A stretch of 64,000 nucleotides of DNA from Alkalimonas amylolytica (GCF_900107845.1 NZ_FNRM01000003.1:1-64000); one strand, 5' to 3'; shown: positions 25,707-38,925, counted from the first letter of the stretch. Made by a program: numbers and translations. The notes: generated from the sequence alone by a model not told the origin.

Positions 25707-25731
25707 GGCAGCGAAGTATTGCTTCGCTGCC
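25707..25731. terminator. Hairpin between convergent sbcB and DUF4282 genes
   Basis: GGCAGCGAAG (25707-25716) and CTTCGCTGCC (25722-25731) form a perfect ten-base stem with a five-base loop. No T-run follows on either strand, so it may act as a transcript end stabiliser or weak bidirectional terminator. Confidence 0.55.
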
Positions 25732-25739
25732 CACAGCAC

Positions 25740-25985
25740 TTACAATGGCTGATCTTTATCGGCCAGCTTGCGCAGATTTTCGTGAATTTTAAACAGCACG
25801 ATCAATAATTCACACCAAATTCGTACCCCAATGGCACCAAAAATCAGAATACCCAGGCCAGCAAAGAAACTGGTGGTAAACATAGTTCCAAGCCCACTAA
25901 GGGCAACCCCAAGCAATAGCAGCCAGTAAACAAAGGTGATAATTTTGGGTGTGAGCATCGAATCAAAGAATAAAACCTGATTCAT
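25740..25985 (-). CDS. DUF4282-family small membrane protein
   Basis: The 81-residue protein has two membrane helices: about 13-36 (PKIITFVYWLLLLGVALSGL) and 42-66 (FAGLGILIFGAIGVRIWCELLIVLF), followed by the polar tail KIHENLRKLAD. The pattern SMLTPKIITFVYWL, then RIWCELLIVLFKIHENL, is that of DUF4282. The role of this family is unknown. It stands alone between sbcB and the thiamine operon and is divergent from the latter. Confidence 0.8.
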   Translation of the reverse strand: MNQVLFFDSMLTPKIITFVYWLLLLGVALSGLGTMFTTSFFAGLGILIFGAIGVRIWCELLIVLFKIHENLRKLADKDQPL

Positions 25986-26086
25986 CGGTGATTCCTTCTG
26001 TTGTTATTGTTTCAAGATGACTTCATCGCTTACTGCCGATGAAGCACTTACTAACAATATGACAACACAGATAAAAAGCAAGACCC

Positions 26087-26114
26087 TTGCATTCACTTTT
26101 ACTGCACGTATACT
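26087..26114 (+). promoter_or_regulatory. Promoter of the thiamine operon
   Basis: TTGCAT (26087-26092) and TATACT (26109-26114) are 16 bases apart and lie directly ahead of the riboswitch, so that transcription would start at its 5' edge. Confidence 0.7.
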
Positions 26115-26121
26115 AACACCC

Positions 26122-29731
<3,610 letters not shown>

Positions 29732-29748
<17 letters not shown>

Positions 29749-29932
29749 TCAGAAACCGCAGCAGCTTGCTGCCCCCTGTACCTTGCAGCACCTGGTAGAA
29801 CAACTGGCGCTGAACCCAAATGGGCTGGCACTGGCGGTGAATCAGACCGTGATTGCCAAACGCGAATGGGCGAATACCTTGCTTGCGCCTGAAGATCAGG
29901 TGGCCGCTTTTCAAATCGTGACCGGAGGCTAA
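29732..29932 (+). CDS. thiS: ThiS, sulfur-carrier protein for thiazole synthesis
   Basis: ThiS carries sulfur as a C-terminal thiocarboxylate to ThiG. The 66-residue protein has the ubiquitin-like pattern and ends in VTGG, the di-glycine that is adenylated. The ATG at 29732 has GGAG seven bases before it and overlaps the end of thiDE by 17 bases. The usual activating enzyme gene thiF does not follow; thiG begins after a single base. Confidence 0.93.
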
Positions 29933-29933
29933 G

Positions 29934-30701
29934 ATGTTGACCCTGGATGGTGTTCAGTTAAACAGTGCTTTGCTGCTAGGTACCGGCAAGTTTGCCAGCG
30001 CAAGGCAACTGATAGCAGCTGTGGAAGCCTCCGGCACTGAGCTGGTGACCCTGGCTATGAAGCGGCTGGATTTACAGCATCAGTCCGATGATATCCTGGC
30101 TCCGCTTCAACAGCTCGGAGTCCGGCTGCTGCCCAATACCTCTGGTGCTAAAACGGCGAGCGAAGCTTTGTTTGCGGCCGAGCTGGCACGGGAGGCCCTT
30201 GGCACCAACTGGCTGAAGCTCGAAATCCACCCGGATCCGCGCTATTTGCTGCCAGATCCGATTGAAACCCTGCAAGCAGCACGGGAGTTGGTAAAGCGTG
30301 GTTTTGTGGTGCTACCTTACTGCCCGGCCGATCCTGTGCTGTGCAAACGATTAGAAGAAGCCGGTTGCGCCGCTGTGATGCCACTGGGGGCACCGATAGG
30401 CTCGAATCAGGGCCTGCAGACGCTGGCGATGCTGGAAATCATTATTGAGCAAGCCAGCGTCCCGGTGATTATCGACGCTGGTCTGGGGGCGCCATCTCAT
30501 GCCTGTCAGGCACTGGAGCTTGGTGCCAGTGCTGTTTTGGTCAATACCGCTATTGCCAGTGCCGCAGATCCCGTTGCCATGGCTACTGGCTTTCGACTGG
30601 CATGTGAGGCCGGCGTTTATGCCCGACACAGTGGCCTGGCTGCAGCTTGCACGCAGGCCCAGGCGTCCAGCCCACTAACCCGCTTTTTGGAGACCTTATG
30701 A
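29934..30701 (+). CDS. thiG: ThiG, thiazole synthase
   Basis: ThiG builds the thiazole phosphate from deoxyxylulose 5-phosphate, dehydroglycine and ThiS thiocarboxylate. The 255-residue TIM-barrel protein has [36 protein letters not shown] with the Schiff-base K95, and [10 protein letters not shown], then [31 protein letters not shown]. It starts one base after thiS and its stop overlaps the thiH start (ATGATG), so translation of these genes is coupled. It works as a complex with ThiH and ThiS. Confidence 0.97.
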   Translation: MLTLDGVQLNSALLLGTGKFASARQLIAAVEASGTELVTLAMKRLDLQHQSDDILAPLQQLGVRLLPNTSGAKTASEALFAAELAREALGTNWLKLEIHPDPRYLLPDPIETLQAARELVKRGFVVLPYCPADPVLCKRLEEAGCAAVMPLGAPIGSNQGLQTLAMLEIIIEQASVPVIIDAGLGAPSHACQALELGASAVLVNTAIASAADPVAMATGFRLACEAGVYARHSGLAAACTQAQASSPLTRFLETL

Positions 30702-31816
30702 TGGCCGGTTTCTTTGCACTTTGGCAACAGCAAAGCTGGGAACATCAGCTGCTACAAAGCCGCAGCTATACACTGGCTCAGGCCAGGCAGGCACTTGGTA
30801 AAACCCGTCTTAACCTGCAGGATTTTCAGGCACTGATATCGCCCGCAGCCGAGCCACTGTTGCCAATGCTGGCAGCCAAGGCCCAACAATTCACCCGCCA
30901 GCGTTTTGGCCGCATCCAGCAACTGTTCGCTCCTTTGTATCTATCCAACCTCTGTGCCAATGAGTGCAGCTATTGTGGTTTTTCGATGAGCCAAAAAGTG
31001 AAGCGGCGGGTGCTGAGCGCAGAAGAGGTTGAGATAGAGTGCCTGGCACTGCGCAAGTGCGGCATTGATCAGGTACTGATAGTCACCGGTGAGCATGAAC
31101 GCAAAGTGGGCATGCCCTACTTTCGGCAGATGCTGCCACTCATCCGCCGTCACTTCAGCAGTCTGATGCTGGAGGTGCAACCACTGTCCGAAGCCGACTA
31201 CCGCGAGCTGCGCCAGTTGGGGGTCGATGCCGTGATGGTGTATCAGGAAACCTATCAGCAAGCCGCTTATCAGCGTTATCACTTAAAAGGCCAGAAAGCA
31301 GATATTGGCTGGCGGCTGGATTGCCCGGATCGACTAGGCAGCGCCGGCGTGGATAAAATTGGCATTGGTGTGCTGTTTGGTCTGGCTGACTGGCGCACCG
31401 ATGCCAGTTTTTTAGCCATGCATCTGTTGTACTTGCAACAACACTACTGGCAAAGCCGCTATTCCTTATCCGTACCTCGTATCCGCCCTTGCAGTGGCGG
31501 CATTGAGGTACCCTATCCACTGAGCGACAAGCACCTGGTGCAGCTGATTTGTGCTTTTCGATTGCTCTCACCCAGCCTGGAAATCAGCTTATCCACCCGT
31601 GAACGGCCTGAGCTGCGCGATCAACTGGTGCCCATCGCCATTACCAGCAGCAGTGCCGGTTCCAGCACCCGCCCTGGCGGCTATGCGGTCGATCCTGAAG
31701 CACTGGAGCAATTTAGCATTGATGACAGCCGCTCTCCGGCGCTTTATAAGCAACGGTTGCAGCAACTGGGCTTGGCACCAGTCAGTAAAGACTGGGAGCC
31801 GTATCTGGGGCGCTAG
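30698..31816 (+). CDS. thiH: ThiH, tyrosine lyase (radical SAM)
   Basis: ThiH cleaves tyrosine to give dehydroglycine for the thiazole ring, releasing p-cresol. The protein has about 372 residues with the radical-SAM motif C86-x3-C90-x2-C93 in [12 protein letters not shown]. Other family segments are [30 protein letters not shown] and SVPRIRPC. Two adjacent ATG codons (30698, 30701) are possible starts after TTGGAG. Use of ThiH rather than the glycine oxidase ThiO is the anaerobic-compatible form of the pathway and is usual in enteric and related gammaproteobacteria. It is the last gene of the operon. Confidence 0.95.
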   Translation: MMAGFFALWQQQSWEHQLLQSRSYTLAQARQALGKTRLNLQDFQALISPAAEPLLPMLAAKAQQFTRQRFGRIQQLFAPLYLSNLCANECSYCGFSMSQKVKRRVLSAEEVEIECLALRKCGIDQVLIVTGEHERKVGMPYFRQMLPLIRRHFSSLMLEVQPLSEADYRELRQLGVDAVMVYQETYQQAAYQRYHLKGQKADIGWRLDCPDRLGSAGVDKIGIGVLFGLADWRTDASFLAMHLLYLQQHYWQSRYSLSVPRIRPCSGGIEVPYPLSDKHLVQLICAFRLLSPSLEISLSTRERPELRDQLVPIAITSSSAGSSTRPGGYAVDPEALEQFSIDDSRSPALYKQRLQQLGLAPVSKDWEPYLGR

Positions 31817-31923
31817 CAGGCTTGATGCTATAAGTTTATTGAGTTTGAAAGCCAACTACCGCTGCGTCTTAACATGCCGCTGTATGCTATGCTGGATAAA
31901 GTACAGAGTGGCTAAGGATACCT

Positions 31924-32550
31924 ATGAAGCTGACTGAAGTTAAACATCCGCTAATTCAACACAAAATGGGACTGCTTCGCGCTGCGACCATCAGTACCAA
32001 ACAGTTTAGGGAGCTAGCCAGAGAAATCGGCAGCTTACTCACCTACGAAGCCACCACCGATTTACCACTGGAAGAAACCAGCATTGAGGGCTGGTGTGGC
32101 ACCATTCCAATTCGGCAAATTCAGGGTAAAAAAGTCACCGTAGTGCCCATTCTTCGAGCAGGTTTAGGCATGATGGATGGGGTGCTAGAGCACTTACCCA
32201 GTGCCCGTATCAGTGTGGTTGGCATTTACCGCGACGAAGATAGCCTGCAACCTGTGCCCTACTTCCAAAAACTAGCACCCGATATCGATCAACGTCTTGC
32301 CATCGTGGTGGATCCGATGCTGGCCACCGGTGGTTCGATGATCGCTACCATTGATCTACTTAAACAACAGGGCTGTAAGCAGATTAAAGCTTTGGTGCTG
32401 GTGGCAGCACCGGAAGGCATAGCGGCGCTATCGGCGGCCCATCCGGATATTGAGCTTTTTACCGCCGCTATCGATCAAAAACTTAATGAACAGGGGTATA
32501 TTCTGCCAGGCTTAGGCGATGCTGGCGATAAATTGTTTGGCACCAAGTAA
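31924..32550 (+). CDS. upp: Uracil phosphoribosyltransferase
   Basis: Upp salvages uracil to UMP with PRPP. The 208-residue protein has the family length and motifs: [42 protein letters not shown], the PRPP-binding [23 protein letters not shown], and the C-terminal uracil-binding [17 protein letters not shown]. The ATG at 31924 follows AAGGATA. No uracil permease gene is next to it. It is upstream of the export genes in the same direction, but 89 bases separate them and a functional link is not implied. Confidence 0.97.
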   Translation: MKLTEVKHPLIQHKMGLLRAATISTKQFRELAREIGSLLTYEATTDLPLEETSIEGWCGTIPIRQIQGKKVTVVPILRAGLGMMDGVLEHLPSARISVVGIYRDEDSLQPVPYFQKLAPDIDQRLAIVVDPMLATGGSMIATIDLLKQQGCKQIKALVLVAAPEGIAALSAAHPDIELFTAAIDQKLNEQGYILPGLGDAGDKLFGTK

Positions 32551-32639
32551 CGCAAAGTGCTGTAAGTTGCATGCTGTGAGTTGTTGCAACCGGCGGTAAT
32601 CTTGCCTAAAATAGAGCATTTACTCTAAAGGGACTTCTT

Positions 32640-33983
32640 ATGCAGGTGCATTCTTCCATGTCGGGCTGGTCCGCAATGCTGCTTATGATAGTGCCTATCC
32701 ATTTACAGGCGGGACCACTTAGCCTGGCTGAAGCAGAACAACGATTGGCATCGAACCGAACTGTGCTGGCACAACAAGCCGATGTCGATGCCTGGCAAGC
32801 ACAACAGCGCGCCTTGAATAGCCTGAACCTGCCACAGCTGAGTATCACCATTGCCGGTATTGCCTATGAAAAAGACGTCACCTTTGATATCCCAGTGATC
32901 AATCAACCTGCTGAACTGGACGTCTTTCGCAGCGGCATTCGCTCCCAGCTGAATCTGCTCTGGCCGCTGTATACCGGGGGCCGTACTGATGCAGCTCAGC
33001 AACAAGCAGCTGCCAGAGTTACCGAGGCAGAGGCTGAACAACGACAGCTGCAGTTACAACTGTTAAAACGTTTGTTCGACTTGTATTTCTCCAACCAGAT
33101 GATGCAACAGGTGGTGCAGGTTCGCCAGCAAGCCTTGCAAACGCTGGATGCGCATCTGCATAAAGCCAAACGCTTTGAACAAGAAGGCCTTATCACGCAG
33201 CTGAACCGGATGCAGGCCGAAGTTGCTCAGGCCGAAGCCCGGCGCGAGGCTGTTTTCGCTCAGCGGCAATTGAATGATGTGCGTGCCGCCCTGCAAAATC
33301 TATTGCAATTGGAGGAGCTTGGCTGCCTGAGCACCCCACTGCCCCAACCGGTGCCGCTCACCGAGTCGGCCGACTGGTTTGTCAACCAGGCTAAACGCCA
33401 TAATCCAGTGTTTCAACAATTGCTGGCCAAAGACCAGCAATTAAAGCAACAGCTGCGGATTGAACAAGGCAAACGCCTGCCTGAGGTGTTTTTGATTGGC
33501 AGCTATGATTTAAATCGCTCCGCAACGCCGCTGACAGAGCCCGACTGGAGTATTGGTTTAGGTATGCGCTATCACTTCACCACGTCAGTTGACCGCCGAG
33601 CCAGTGCCAGTGTAGTGCACAGCCGCCAACAACAATTGGACCACAGTCGCCATCAGGCCGATGCCGATATCAAGCTGGCCGTCGAAAGCAGTTATCGTAC
33701 CGTGCTGCTGCATCTTGAGCAATTTGAGCTGCTGCAGCAAGATCTGCAACTGGCCCGCGAACATGCCCGACTGCAGCAGCATGCTTTTGAACAAGGGATG
33801 GCAACCTCGCTGGACGTGACCGATGCCCGCTTAAGGCAGGCCGCAGCTGAGGTGCAAGCGTTGCAGGCCGCTTGTCAATACAGCAGCGCGCTGGCGCAGT
33901 TAACCCAGCTTAGTGGTCAGCCAGAACTAGTCACCAACTGGCTGCCAACCTTATTGCAGCAACAAAGCTGCCCTGCTATCTGA
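32640..33983 (+). CDS. TolC-family outer membrane efflux protein
   Basis: The 447-residue protein starts with a signal peptide (SGWSAMLLMIVPIHLQA) and has two repeats of the long alpha-helical OEP domain typical of TolC: LSLAEAEQRLASNRTVLAQQADVDAWQAQQRALN in the first half and LTESADWFVNQAKRHNPVFQQLLAKDQQL in the second, with beta-barrel strands such as RSGIRSQLNLLWPLYTGGRTDA and DWSIGLGMRYHFTT. It would form the outer-membrane channel of the tripartite exporter encoded by the next three genes, starting nine bases downstream. Start at the ATG at 32640 after AAAGGGAC. Confidence 0.9.
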   Translation: MQVHSSMSGWSAMLLMIVPIHLQAGPLSLAEAEQRLASNRTVLAQQADVDAWQAQQRALNSLNLPQLSITIAGIAYEKDVTFDIPVINQPAELDVFRSGIRSQLNLLWPLYTGGRTDAAQQQAAARVTEAEAEQRQLQLQLLKRLFDLYFSNQMMQQVVQVRQQALQTLDAHLHKAKRFEQEGLITQLNRMQAEVAQAEARREAVFAQRQLNDVRAALQNLLQLEELGCLSTPLPQPVPLTESADWFVNQAKRHNPVFQQLLAKDQQLKQQLRIEQGKRLPEVFLIGSYDLNRSATPLTEPDWSIGLGMRYHFTTSVDRRASASVVHSRQQQLDHSRHQADADIKLAVESSYRTVLLHLEQFELLQQDLQLAREHARLQQHAFEQGMATSLDVTDARLRQAAAEVQALQAACQYSSALAQLTQLSGQPELVTNWLPTLLQQQSCPAI

Positions 33984-33992
33984 GGGAACTCT

Positions 33993-34964
33993 ATGCCACT
34001 AAAAAAAATTGCCGTTGCCATTGCCGCTGTCAGCTTGCTGCTGGCTTTGTTTTGGTGGCTTTGGCCCGCGCCACAGCCAGAACTCTTGCATGGCGATGTC
34101 GAAGTTCGTGAAATTCGCCTGGCCAGTAAAATCCCTGGCCGTATCCTCAAGCTGCATGTGCAGGAAGGTGATCAGGTGCAGGCTGGTCAGTTACTGTTTG
34201 AATTGGATAGCCCCGAACTGAACGCCAAGCTGGCACAAGCTGAGGCCGCTGAAGCTGCGACCAAAGCCTTGCAAGATGAAGCCGAAGCCGGCCTGCGCAG
34301 TGAAGAAATTGAAATGGCGCGGCTCGACTGGCAACGTGCTTTGGTGCAGCAAAACCTGTATCAGTCCACCTTAAACCGTATGCGCAACCTGCATGAAGAA
34401 GGCCTGGTATCGCAGCAGCAACTGGAAGAAACACAAGCCAAATGGCAGGCCAGCGTTGATCAAGCAAGTGCCGCTGAAGCACGCTACACCATGGCAGCCT
34501 CGGGTGCCCGTGAAGAGCAACTTCGGGCGGTACAGGCTCAAAACCGCCGGGCTGCGGCAGCCGTTGCGGAGGTGGAAGCCCACCGGCAGGAAACCCGGAT
34601 GTTGGCACCTGTAGCAGGTGAAGTGGCCAGTATTGTGGTCCAACAAGGTGAGTTGGCACCGGCTGGCTATCCCATCATCACGCTGGTCGATCCGACAGAT
34701 GTCTGGGTGGTGTTTAACATTCGCGAAGATAAACTCAACGCACTGGTGCCAGGTACCACCTTTGAAGCCAAGGTGCCGGCGCTGAACGAAACCCTGGATT
34801 TTCGGGTGAGCAAGCTCAATGCCCTGCCTTCGTTTGCCAGCTGGAAGCAGGTTCGCGGCACACCCGGCTATGATTTAAAAACTTTCCAGTTGGAAGCCAG
34901 GCCAATACAGCCTGAACAGAAGCTTCGAGCGGGCATGACCGTGATTCTGGCGTTGGAGGACTGA
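33993..34964 (+). CDS. HlyD/EmrA-type periplasmic adaptor (membrane fusion protein)
   Basis: The 323-residue protein has a single N-terminal membrane anchor (KKIAVAIAAVSLLLALFWWLW), a biotinyl-lipoyl-like domain (LASKIPGRILKLHVQEGDQVQAGQLLFELDSPEL), a long coiled-coil hairpin (about 75-190, rich in Ala, Glu and Gln) and a beta-barrel domain (GEVASIVVQQGELAPAGYPIITLVDPTDVWVVFNIRED). This is the YbhG/YhiI type adaptor, which links ABC-2 permeases to TolC. It follows the TolC-like gene by nine bases and its stop overlaps the next start by one base. Confidence 0.92.
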   Translation: MPLKKIAVAIAAVSLLLALFWWLWPAPQPELLHGDVEVREIRLASKIPGRILKLHVQEGDQVQAGQLLFELDSPELNAKLAQAEAAEAATKALQDEAEAGLRSEEIEMARLDWQRALVQQNLYQSTLNRMRNLHEEGLVSQQQLEETQAKWQASVDQASAAEARYTMAASGAREEQLRAVQAQNRRAAAAVAEVEAHRQETRMLAPVAGEVASIVVQQGELAPAGYPIITLVDPTDVWVVFNIREDKLNALVPGTTFEAKVPALNETLDFRVSKLNALPSFASWKQVRGTPGYDLKTFQLEARPIQPEQKLRAGMTVILALED

Positions 34965-36133
34965 TGTCGGCTTTTCGGCGCAGCCTGGCACGAGAGCTGG
35001 CCCATTTGCAACACGACCAGGGCGATCGTTTTTTGACCTTGTGGTTGATGCCAGCGCTTTGCCTGTTTGTCTGGTGGATTTTTTCCGCCGGCCAGCCCGA
35101 GCAGTTACCCATTGCTGTATTGGATCAGGATCGCAGCAGCCTGTCACGTCAACTGATCCGATTGGTGGATGCTGCCCCCGGCGTGGCCGTCACGCTAAGC
35201 GCCGACGATAGCAAAGCGGCGGTGGATGCACTGCGACAGCGACAGGTGTATGGTCTGCTGATCCTGCCACAAGACATGCAGGATGACGTCTACCGAGGCC
35301 AGCCTGCCGAGCTGGTGCTGCAGCTCAATAGCCAGTACACCACCTATGCCTCAACGCTGCAACGTGGTATTCAGCAAGCCATACTGACCGCAGCTGCCGC
35401 TATCAGTGCTGATCGTCTGCAGCGGCTTGGCATCTTTGCCGATGCCAGTTTGAATACCGTGATGCCGGTCCAGGTTCTGGCAACGCCTTTATACAACGAA
35501 GGCCCTAATTACGAGGTCTTTTTGGCTGCTACCCTGATCCCGGCTTTATTTCAGATCCTGGCAATGGTGTTAACCGTTTCAGCCATTGGCCGGGAACTCA
35601 GAGACGGCACTGCACAAGGCTGGCTGGATACTGCTAATGGTTCTGTAGCCATCGCACTGTGCAGCAAGCTACTGCCTTATTTGACAGTGTTTTGCCTGTA
35701 TGGCGCCGGCTATGTCTGGTTTTTTCAACAACTGGTACCCCATAGTTATACCGGCTCGGCCCTCAGCATATGGCTGAGTTTTGTACTGATGAATGCTGCC
35801 GCCATGGCCATTGGCGTGCTGCTGGTCGCACTTACCCGAAACTTTCGGATGGCGCTTAGCCTGGCAGGCTTTTACAGTGCGCCAGCGTTTGCTTATTCCG
35901 GCCAGGCGTTTCCTTTGGTCGCTATGCCGGAGCTTGCTCAATACTGGGCCAGTATTTTACCCTTGACTCATTGGTTGAAGATTTACAACCAGCAGTGGCT
36001 GGCGGCTGCGCCTTTCGTTATGGCCAGCACCCCCTGGCTGATCTTGCTGTCGATCTTCTTACTTGGCAGCCTGGTTGGCTCTCTGTTGCTGAAACGATCT
36101 GGCTTTAAACCTGAAAACTGGGGAGCACGCTAA
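34964..36133 (+). CDS. ABC-2 type transport permease, first of a pair
   Basis: The 389-residue protein has one membrane helix near the N-terminus (about 22-42), a large periplasmic domain containing AVLDQDRSSLSRQLIRLVDAAPG and PLYNEGPNYEVFLAATLIP, and five to six C-terminal helices. This is the YbhS/YbhR and YhhJ form of the ABC2_membrane_3 family (PF12698). These permeases normally work with an ATPase such as YbhF, but no nucleotide-binding subunit is encoded here or fused to the protein. It overlaps both neighbours by one base, so the set is a tight operon. Confidence 0.88.
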   Translation: MSAFRRSLARELAHLQHDQGDRFLTLWLMPALCLFVWWIFSAGQPEQLPIAVLDQDRSSLSRQLIRLVDAAPGVAVTLSADDSKAAVDALRQRQVYGLLILPQDMQDDVYRGQPAELVLQLNSQYTTYASTLQRGIQQAILTAAAAISADRLQRLGIFADASLNTVMPVQVLATPLYNEGPNYEVFLAATLIPALFQILAMVLTVSAIGRELRDGTAQGWLDTANGSVAIALCSKLLPYLTVFCLYGAGYVWFFQQLVPHSYTGSALSIWLSFVLMNAAAMAIGVLLVALTRNFRMALSLAGFYSAPAFAYSGQAFPLVAMPELAQYWASILPLTHWLKIYNQQWLAAAPFVMASTPWLILLSIFLLGSLVGSLLLKRSGFKPENWGAR

Positions 36134-37260
36134 TGAGCATCTGGCAACACAGCCTGCATACCTGGCAACTGATTTTTCAGGACAAAGGCGCCATCCTGCT
36201 GCTGTTTGTCGCCGGCCTGATTTACTCTTTCTTCTACCCTTTGCCTTACCATTACGAGCAAGTAGAGTCGGTACCCGCCATCCTGATTGATCAGGATCAG
36301 AGCACCTCTTCACGCACACTGCAGCGCTTATTACTGGCCGCTCCCAATCTGGAGCTTAGGCAAATCAGCAATGATCCAGCCACGATCCAGTCGGCACTGT
36401 GGCAAGGCGATGTGATGGCTTTGATTATTATCCCGCATGGCTTCCATCAGGATATTCTGGCAGGCCGCACTGCTCAGGTGCAGGTAGCCAGTCATGGTGG
36501 CTATTTGCTGGCCGGTAGCAAAGCATTGATGAATGCCAGTGAAGCTGCCATGACCATGGGAGCCGCCATTCGTTTGCACAAGTTGCAAAGTGCAGGGTTT
36601 AGCCCGACCCAGGCCATGGACAGCCTGCAGCCACTGCAACTCCATAGCCGTGCCGTCTTTAACCCCAAGGATGGCTATGGCCATTCGATTGTGCCCGCGG
36701 TGATGGTACTGGTGATCCAACAAACACTGCTGATTGGCGTTACCTTGCTGCTTGGTCGCCAAGCTGAGCTGAAACAACTGCCTAGCGGCTGGCGCGCATA
36801 CAGTGGTATGTTGCTCACCTTCAGCAGTATTGGCTTGTTGAACTCCTTGTATTTTTTCCTGGTGGCACTGCGACTGCAGCAATACGCTCAACTGGGTGCC
36901 TTACTGCATTTACTGGTGTTTTGCCTGCTATTCTCGCTATGTATCGGCTCTTTTGCCCTGCTGCTTGGCCGGCTGTTTCAAAGCCGTGAGCGTGGCCTGC
37001 AACTGCTGTTGGTCAGTGCTGTGCCTATGCTATTTATCTCAGGCTACAGCTGGCCAGCAGAGTCTCTGCCAACAGCGCTTTATTATCTGCGTTGGCTGCT
37101 GCCTTCTACCGCTGGTATTCATGGATTTGTTGGCATCAATCAGCTTGGTGCCAACCTAAGTGATATTTTACGCGAAGTAATGGCACTTACTGGCTTAAGT
37201 ATCGCGTTGATTAGCTACGGCTTATGGCTGTATCGCAGCAGCGGCAAACTAAAAGCCTAA
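36133..37260 (+). CDS. ABC-2 type transport permease, second of a pair
   Basis: The 375-residue protein has the same plan as its neighbour: an N-terminal helix (GAILLLFVAGLIYSFFYPLPY), a periplasmic domain with AILIDQDQSTSSRTLQRLLLAAPNLE, and C-terminal helices with GRLFQSRERGLQLLLVSAVPMLFISGYSWP. The two permeases would form a heterodimer. It is the last gene of the export operon. The frame after the TAA stop stays open for 38 codons and encodes a further hydrophobic stretch (see findings). Cargo is unknown; relatives export drugs or lipid-like compounds. Confidence 0.88.
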   Translation: MSIWQHSLHTWQLIFQDKGAILLLFVAGLIYSFFYPLPYHYEQVESVPAILIDQDQSTSSRTLQRLLLAAPNLELRQISNDPATIQSALWQGDVMALIIIPHGFHQDILAGRTAQVQVASHGGYLLAGSKALMNASEAAMTMGAAIRLHKLQSAGFSPTQAMDSLQPLQLHSRAVFNPKDGYGHSIVPAVMVLVIQQTLLIGVTLLLGRQAELKQLPSGWRAYSGMLLTFSSIGLLNSLYFFLVALRLQQYAQLGALLHLLVFCLLFSLCIGSFALLLGRLFQSRERGLQLLLVSAVPMLFISGYSWPAESLPTALYYLRWLLPSTAGIHGFVGINQLGANLSDILREVMALTGLSIALISYGLWLYRSSGKLKA

Positions 37261-37426
37261 AGCGGCAGCCTCTTGCCGCTCTGGCTAGCCCTCACATTTC
37301 TCGTGTTATTGCTACTGGTTATTCACCGCCTCAATGCGCAGCTCAACAGTATGGCGCAGCCTTTGCATAACCTTTGATTCACATGCAGTCATCATTCCTT
37401 TTTAACCAGTACAAGGAGCAGCCACC

Positions 37427-37924
37427 ATGCTGATAGCCCCCTACACCGGCAGTACCGAGTACCAGACACTCAAACAACGTCTGCACGAAGGCAAAGCCGA
37501 TTTGTATCCCTTACCTGTAATACCGCCTGATAAAGACATCAAGCCAGAAATTCAACCACAGCCGATACCCGATCTGCGACCAACGCCGATACCTGAGCCC
37601 GATCGGGTGACGCTAAGCCAACCCACTGAAAAAACGGCCGCTTTAAGCCTGACCTACCGAGCAGATGGCAGAGTAGCCGAAGAAACCACCGTGCAAGCGG
37701 ATTACCTGAGCCAGATGATGCAGGCGATGACCGACGCCCGTGTTGGTTTTGATCGGGAAAAGTACGAAGCACTGCAAGAGAAAATCGATGAAATCCTCGC
37801 TAAGGATGATCTCACGGCAGCAGACCGTGCCCAGATAGAAGCGCTGGAACAGGAACAGAGCCGGTTATTCGAAGTAGCTGCCAAGCGAACGGCTGAACAA
37901 ACCGCCAATAAGGAAAAAGTCTGA
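37427..37924 (+). CDS. Hypothetical cytoplasmic protein with proline-rich and coiled-coil parts
   Basis: I do not recognise this 165-residue protein. It has no signal peptide or membrane segment. Residues about 25-65 are rich in proline (PLPVIPPDKDIKPEIQPQPI, then PIPEPDRVTL). Residues 75-90 form a beta-like stretch (ALSLTYRADGRVAEETTVQA). The rest is strongly helical and charged (DREKYEALQEKIDEILAKDD, EALEQEQSRLF), suggesting a coiled coil. The ATG at 37427 follows AAGGAGCAG with good spacing, so translation is likely. The 166-base gap before it carries a small GC hairpin just after the permease stop. No functional link to its neighbours is apparent. Confidence 0.65.
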   Translation: MLIAPYTGSTEYQTLKQRLHEGKADLYPLPVIPPDKDIKPEIQPQPIPDLRPTPIPEPDRVTLSQPTEKTAALSLTYRADGRVAEETTVQADYLSQMMQAMTDARVGFDREKYEALQEKIDEILAKDDLTAADRAQIEALEQEQSRLFEVAAKRTAEQTANKEKV

Positions 37925-37993
37925 GGCTAACTTGCGGCAAGCGGCAAAAACTGGCATCTTGCCGCCATCTTCCTGGTAACCGGAACCATAGTA

Positions 37994-38878
37994 GTGGAAC
38001 TTATCCCCTGGTCTTTTCATACTCACTACGGCTTTACCTTGCGCGGTTACTACAGTGCACCGCGAGGAAAGCCAGTGCTGCATGTATTGCATGGCAATGG
38101 CTTTTGCAGCCGGATGTACCAACCGATGCTGCAACAGTTGGCGCAAGACTATGACTTGTTTTTATCCGATGCCCAGGGCCATGGTGACAGTGATCATGGC
38201 GGCGCTTTTATCGGCTGGAACGAGAGCGCAGAGCTAGCCCGACAGGCTTGGCTGGCCCATCGGCACCAGTATCCGGATGTGCCTCATATCGGCCTGGGTC
38301 ACAGCTTTGGTGGCGTGTTAACAGCCCTGAACAATGCCAGTCATCCTGAACTCTTCCACCAGGTGATTTTACTCGATCCGGTGTTGTTTACCCCCAGTAT
38401 GCTGGCCAGCATGAAAGCCCTGAGCATGGTACGGTTGTATAAACGCAATCCTTATGCCCGCGCCGCCTTAAAACGCCGCCAGCATTGGCCGGACAAAGAC
38501 AGCGCTCAGCACTATCTGCAACAACGCGCCCTGTTTCGTAACTGGCAACCAGAAGCGTTGGCAGCCTATATAGAGCATGCACTCAAACCCAGCGAACAGG
38601 GCGTTAGTTTAAAATGTCAACCAGAGCGCGAAGCCGAAATTTTTGGCTCTTTCCCACGTGATTTATGGCGCCAGCTGGCAAAGCCCTGTGCCCCTACGCT
38701 GGTGCTCTATGGTGACAACAGCTATCCCTTTGTTGCCAAAGCTTTAAAAAAGTGGCAGGGGCTCAACCCAGCCATCGAGCTGCAGCAACTGCCTGGTGGT
38801 CATTGCTTTATGCAAGAAGCGCCTGAAATGACAGCCAATGCCATTCAATCGAAACTTACCTCGATCCGAAACGTCTGA
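37994..38878 (+). CDS. Alpha/beta hydrolase
   Basis: The 294-residue cytosolic protein has the alpha/beta-hydrolase fold. The nucleophile elbow is GLGHSFGGVLTAL with serine as nucleophile; the oxyanion region is HVLHGNGFCSRMYQPMLQQLA; the acid is probably in LYGDNSYPF; and the histidine is in LPGGHCFMQEAPE. The family covers esterases, lipases and haloperoxidase-like enzymes, so the substrate is open. The start is a GTG at 37994 without a strong ribosome site; no ATG is suitably placed. It lies 47 bases ahead of the NlpE-like lipoprotein gene and may share its transcript. Confidence 0.82.
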   Translation: MELIPWSFHTHYGFTLRGYYSAPRGKPVLHVLHGNGFCSRMYQPMLQQLAQDYDLFLSDAQGHGDSDHGGAFIGWNESAELARQAWLAHRHQYPDVPHIGLGHSFGGVLTALNNASHPELFHQVILLDPVLFTPSMLASMKALSMVRLYKRNPYARAALKRRQHWPDKDSAQHYLQQRALFRNWQPEALAAYIEHALKPSEQGVSLKCQPEREAEIFGSFPRDLWRQLAKPCAPTLVLYGDNSYPFVAKALKKWQGLNPAIELQQLPGGHCFMQEAPEMTANAIQSKLTSIRNV

Positions 38879-38925
38879 AACAGGTATAATTGTTGGCATC
38901 TGTTCAATGGGAGCAAATCAGAGTC

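Noticed and set aside
37262-37280. GC hairpin after the second permease as a terminator
   Set aside because: No T-run follows on the plus strand and the stem is short; left uncalled.
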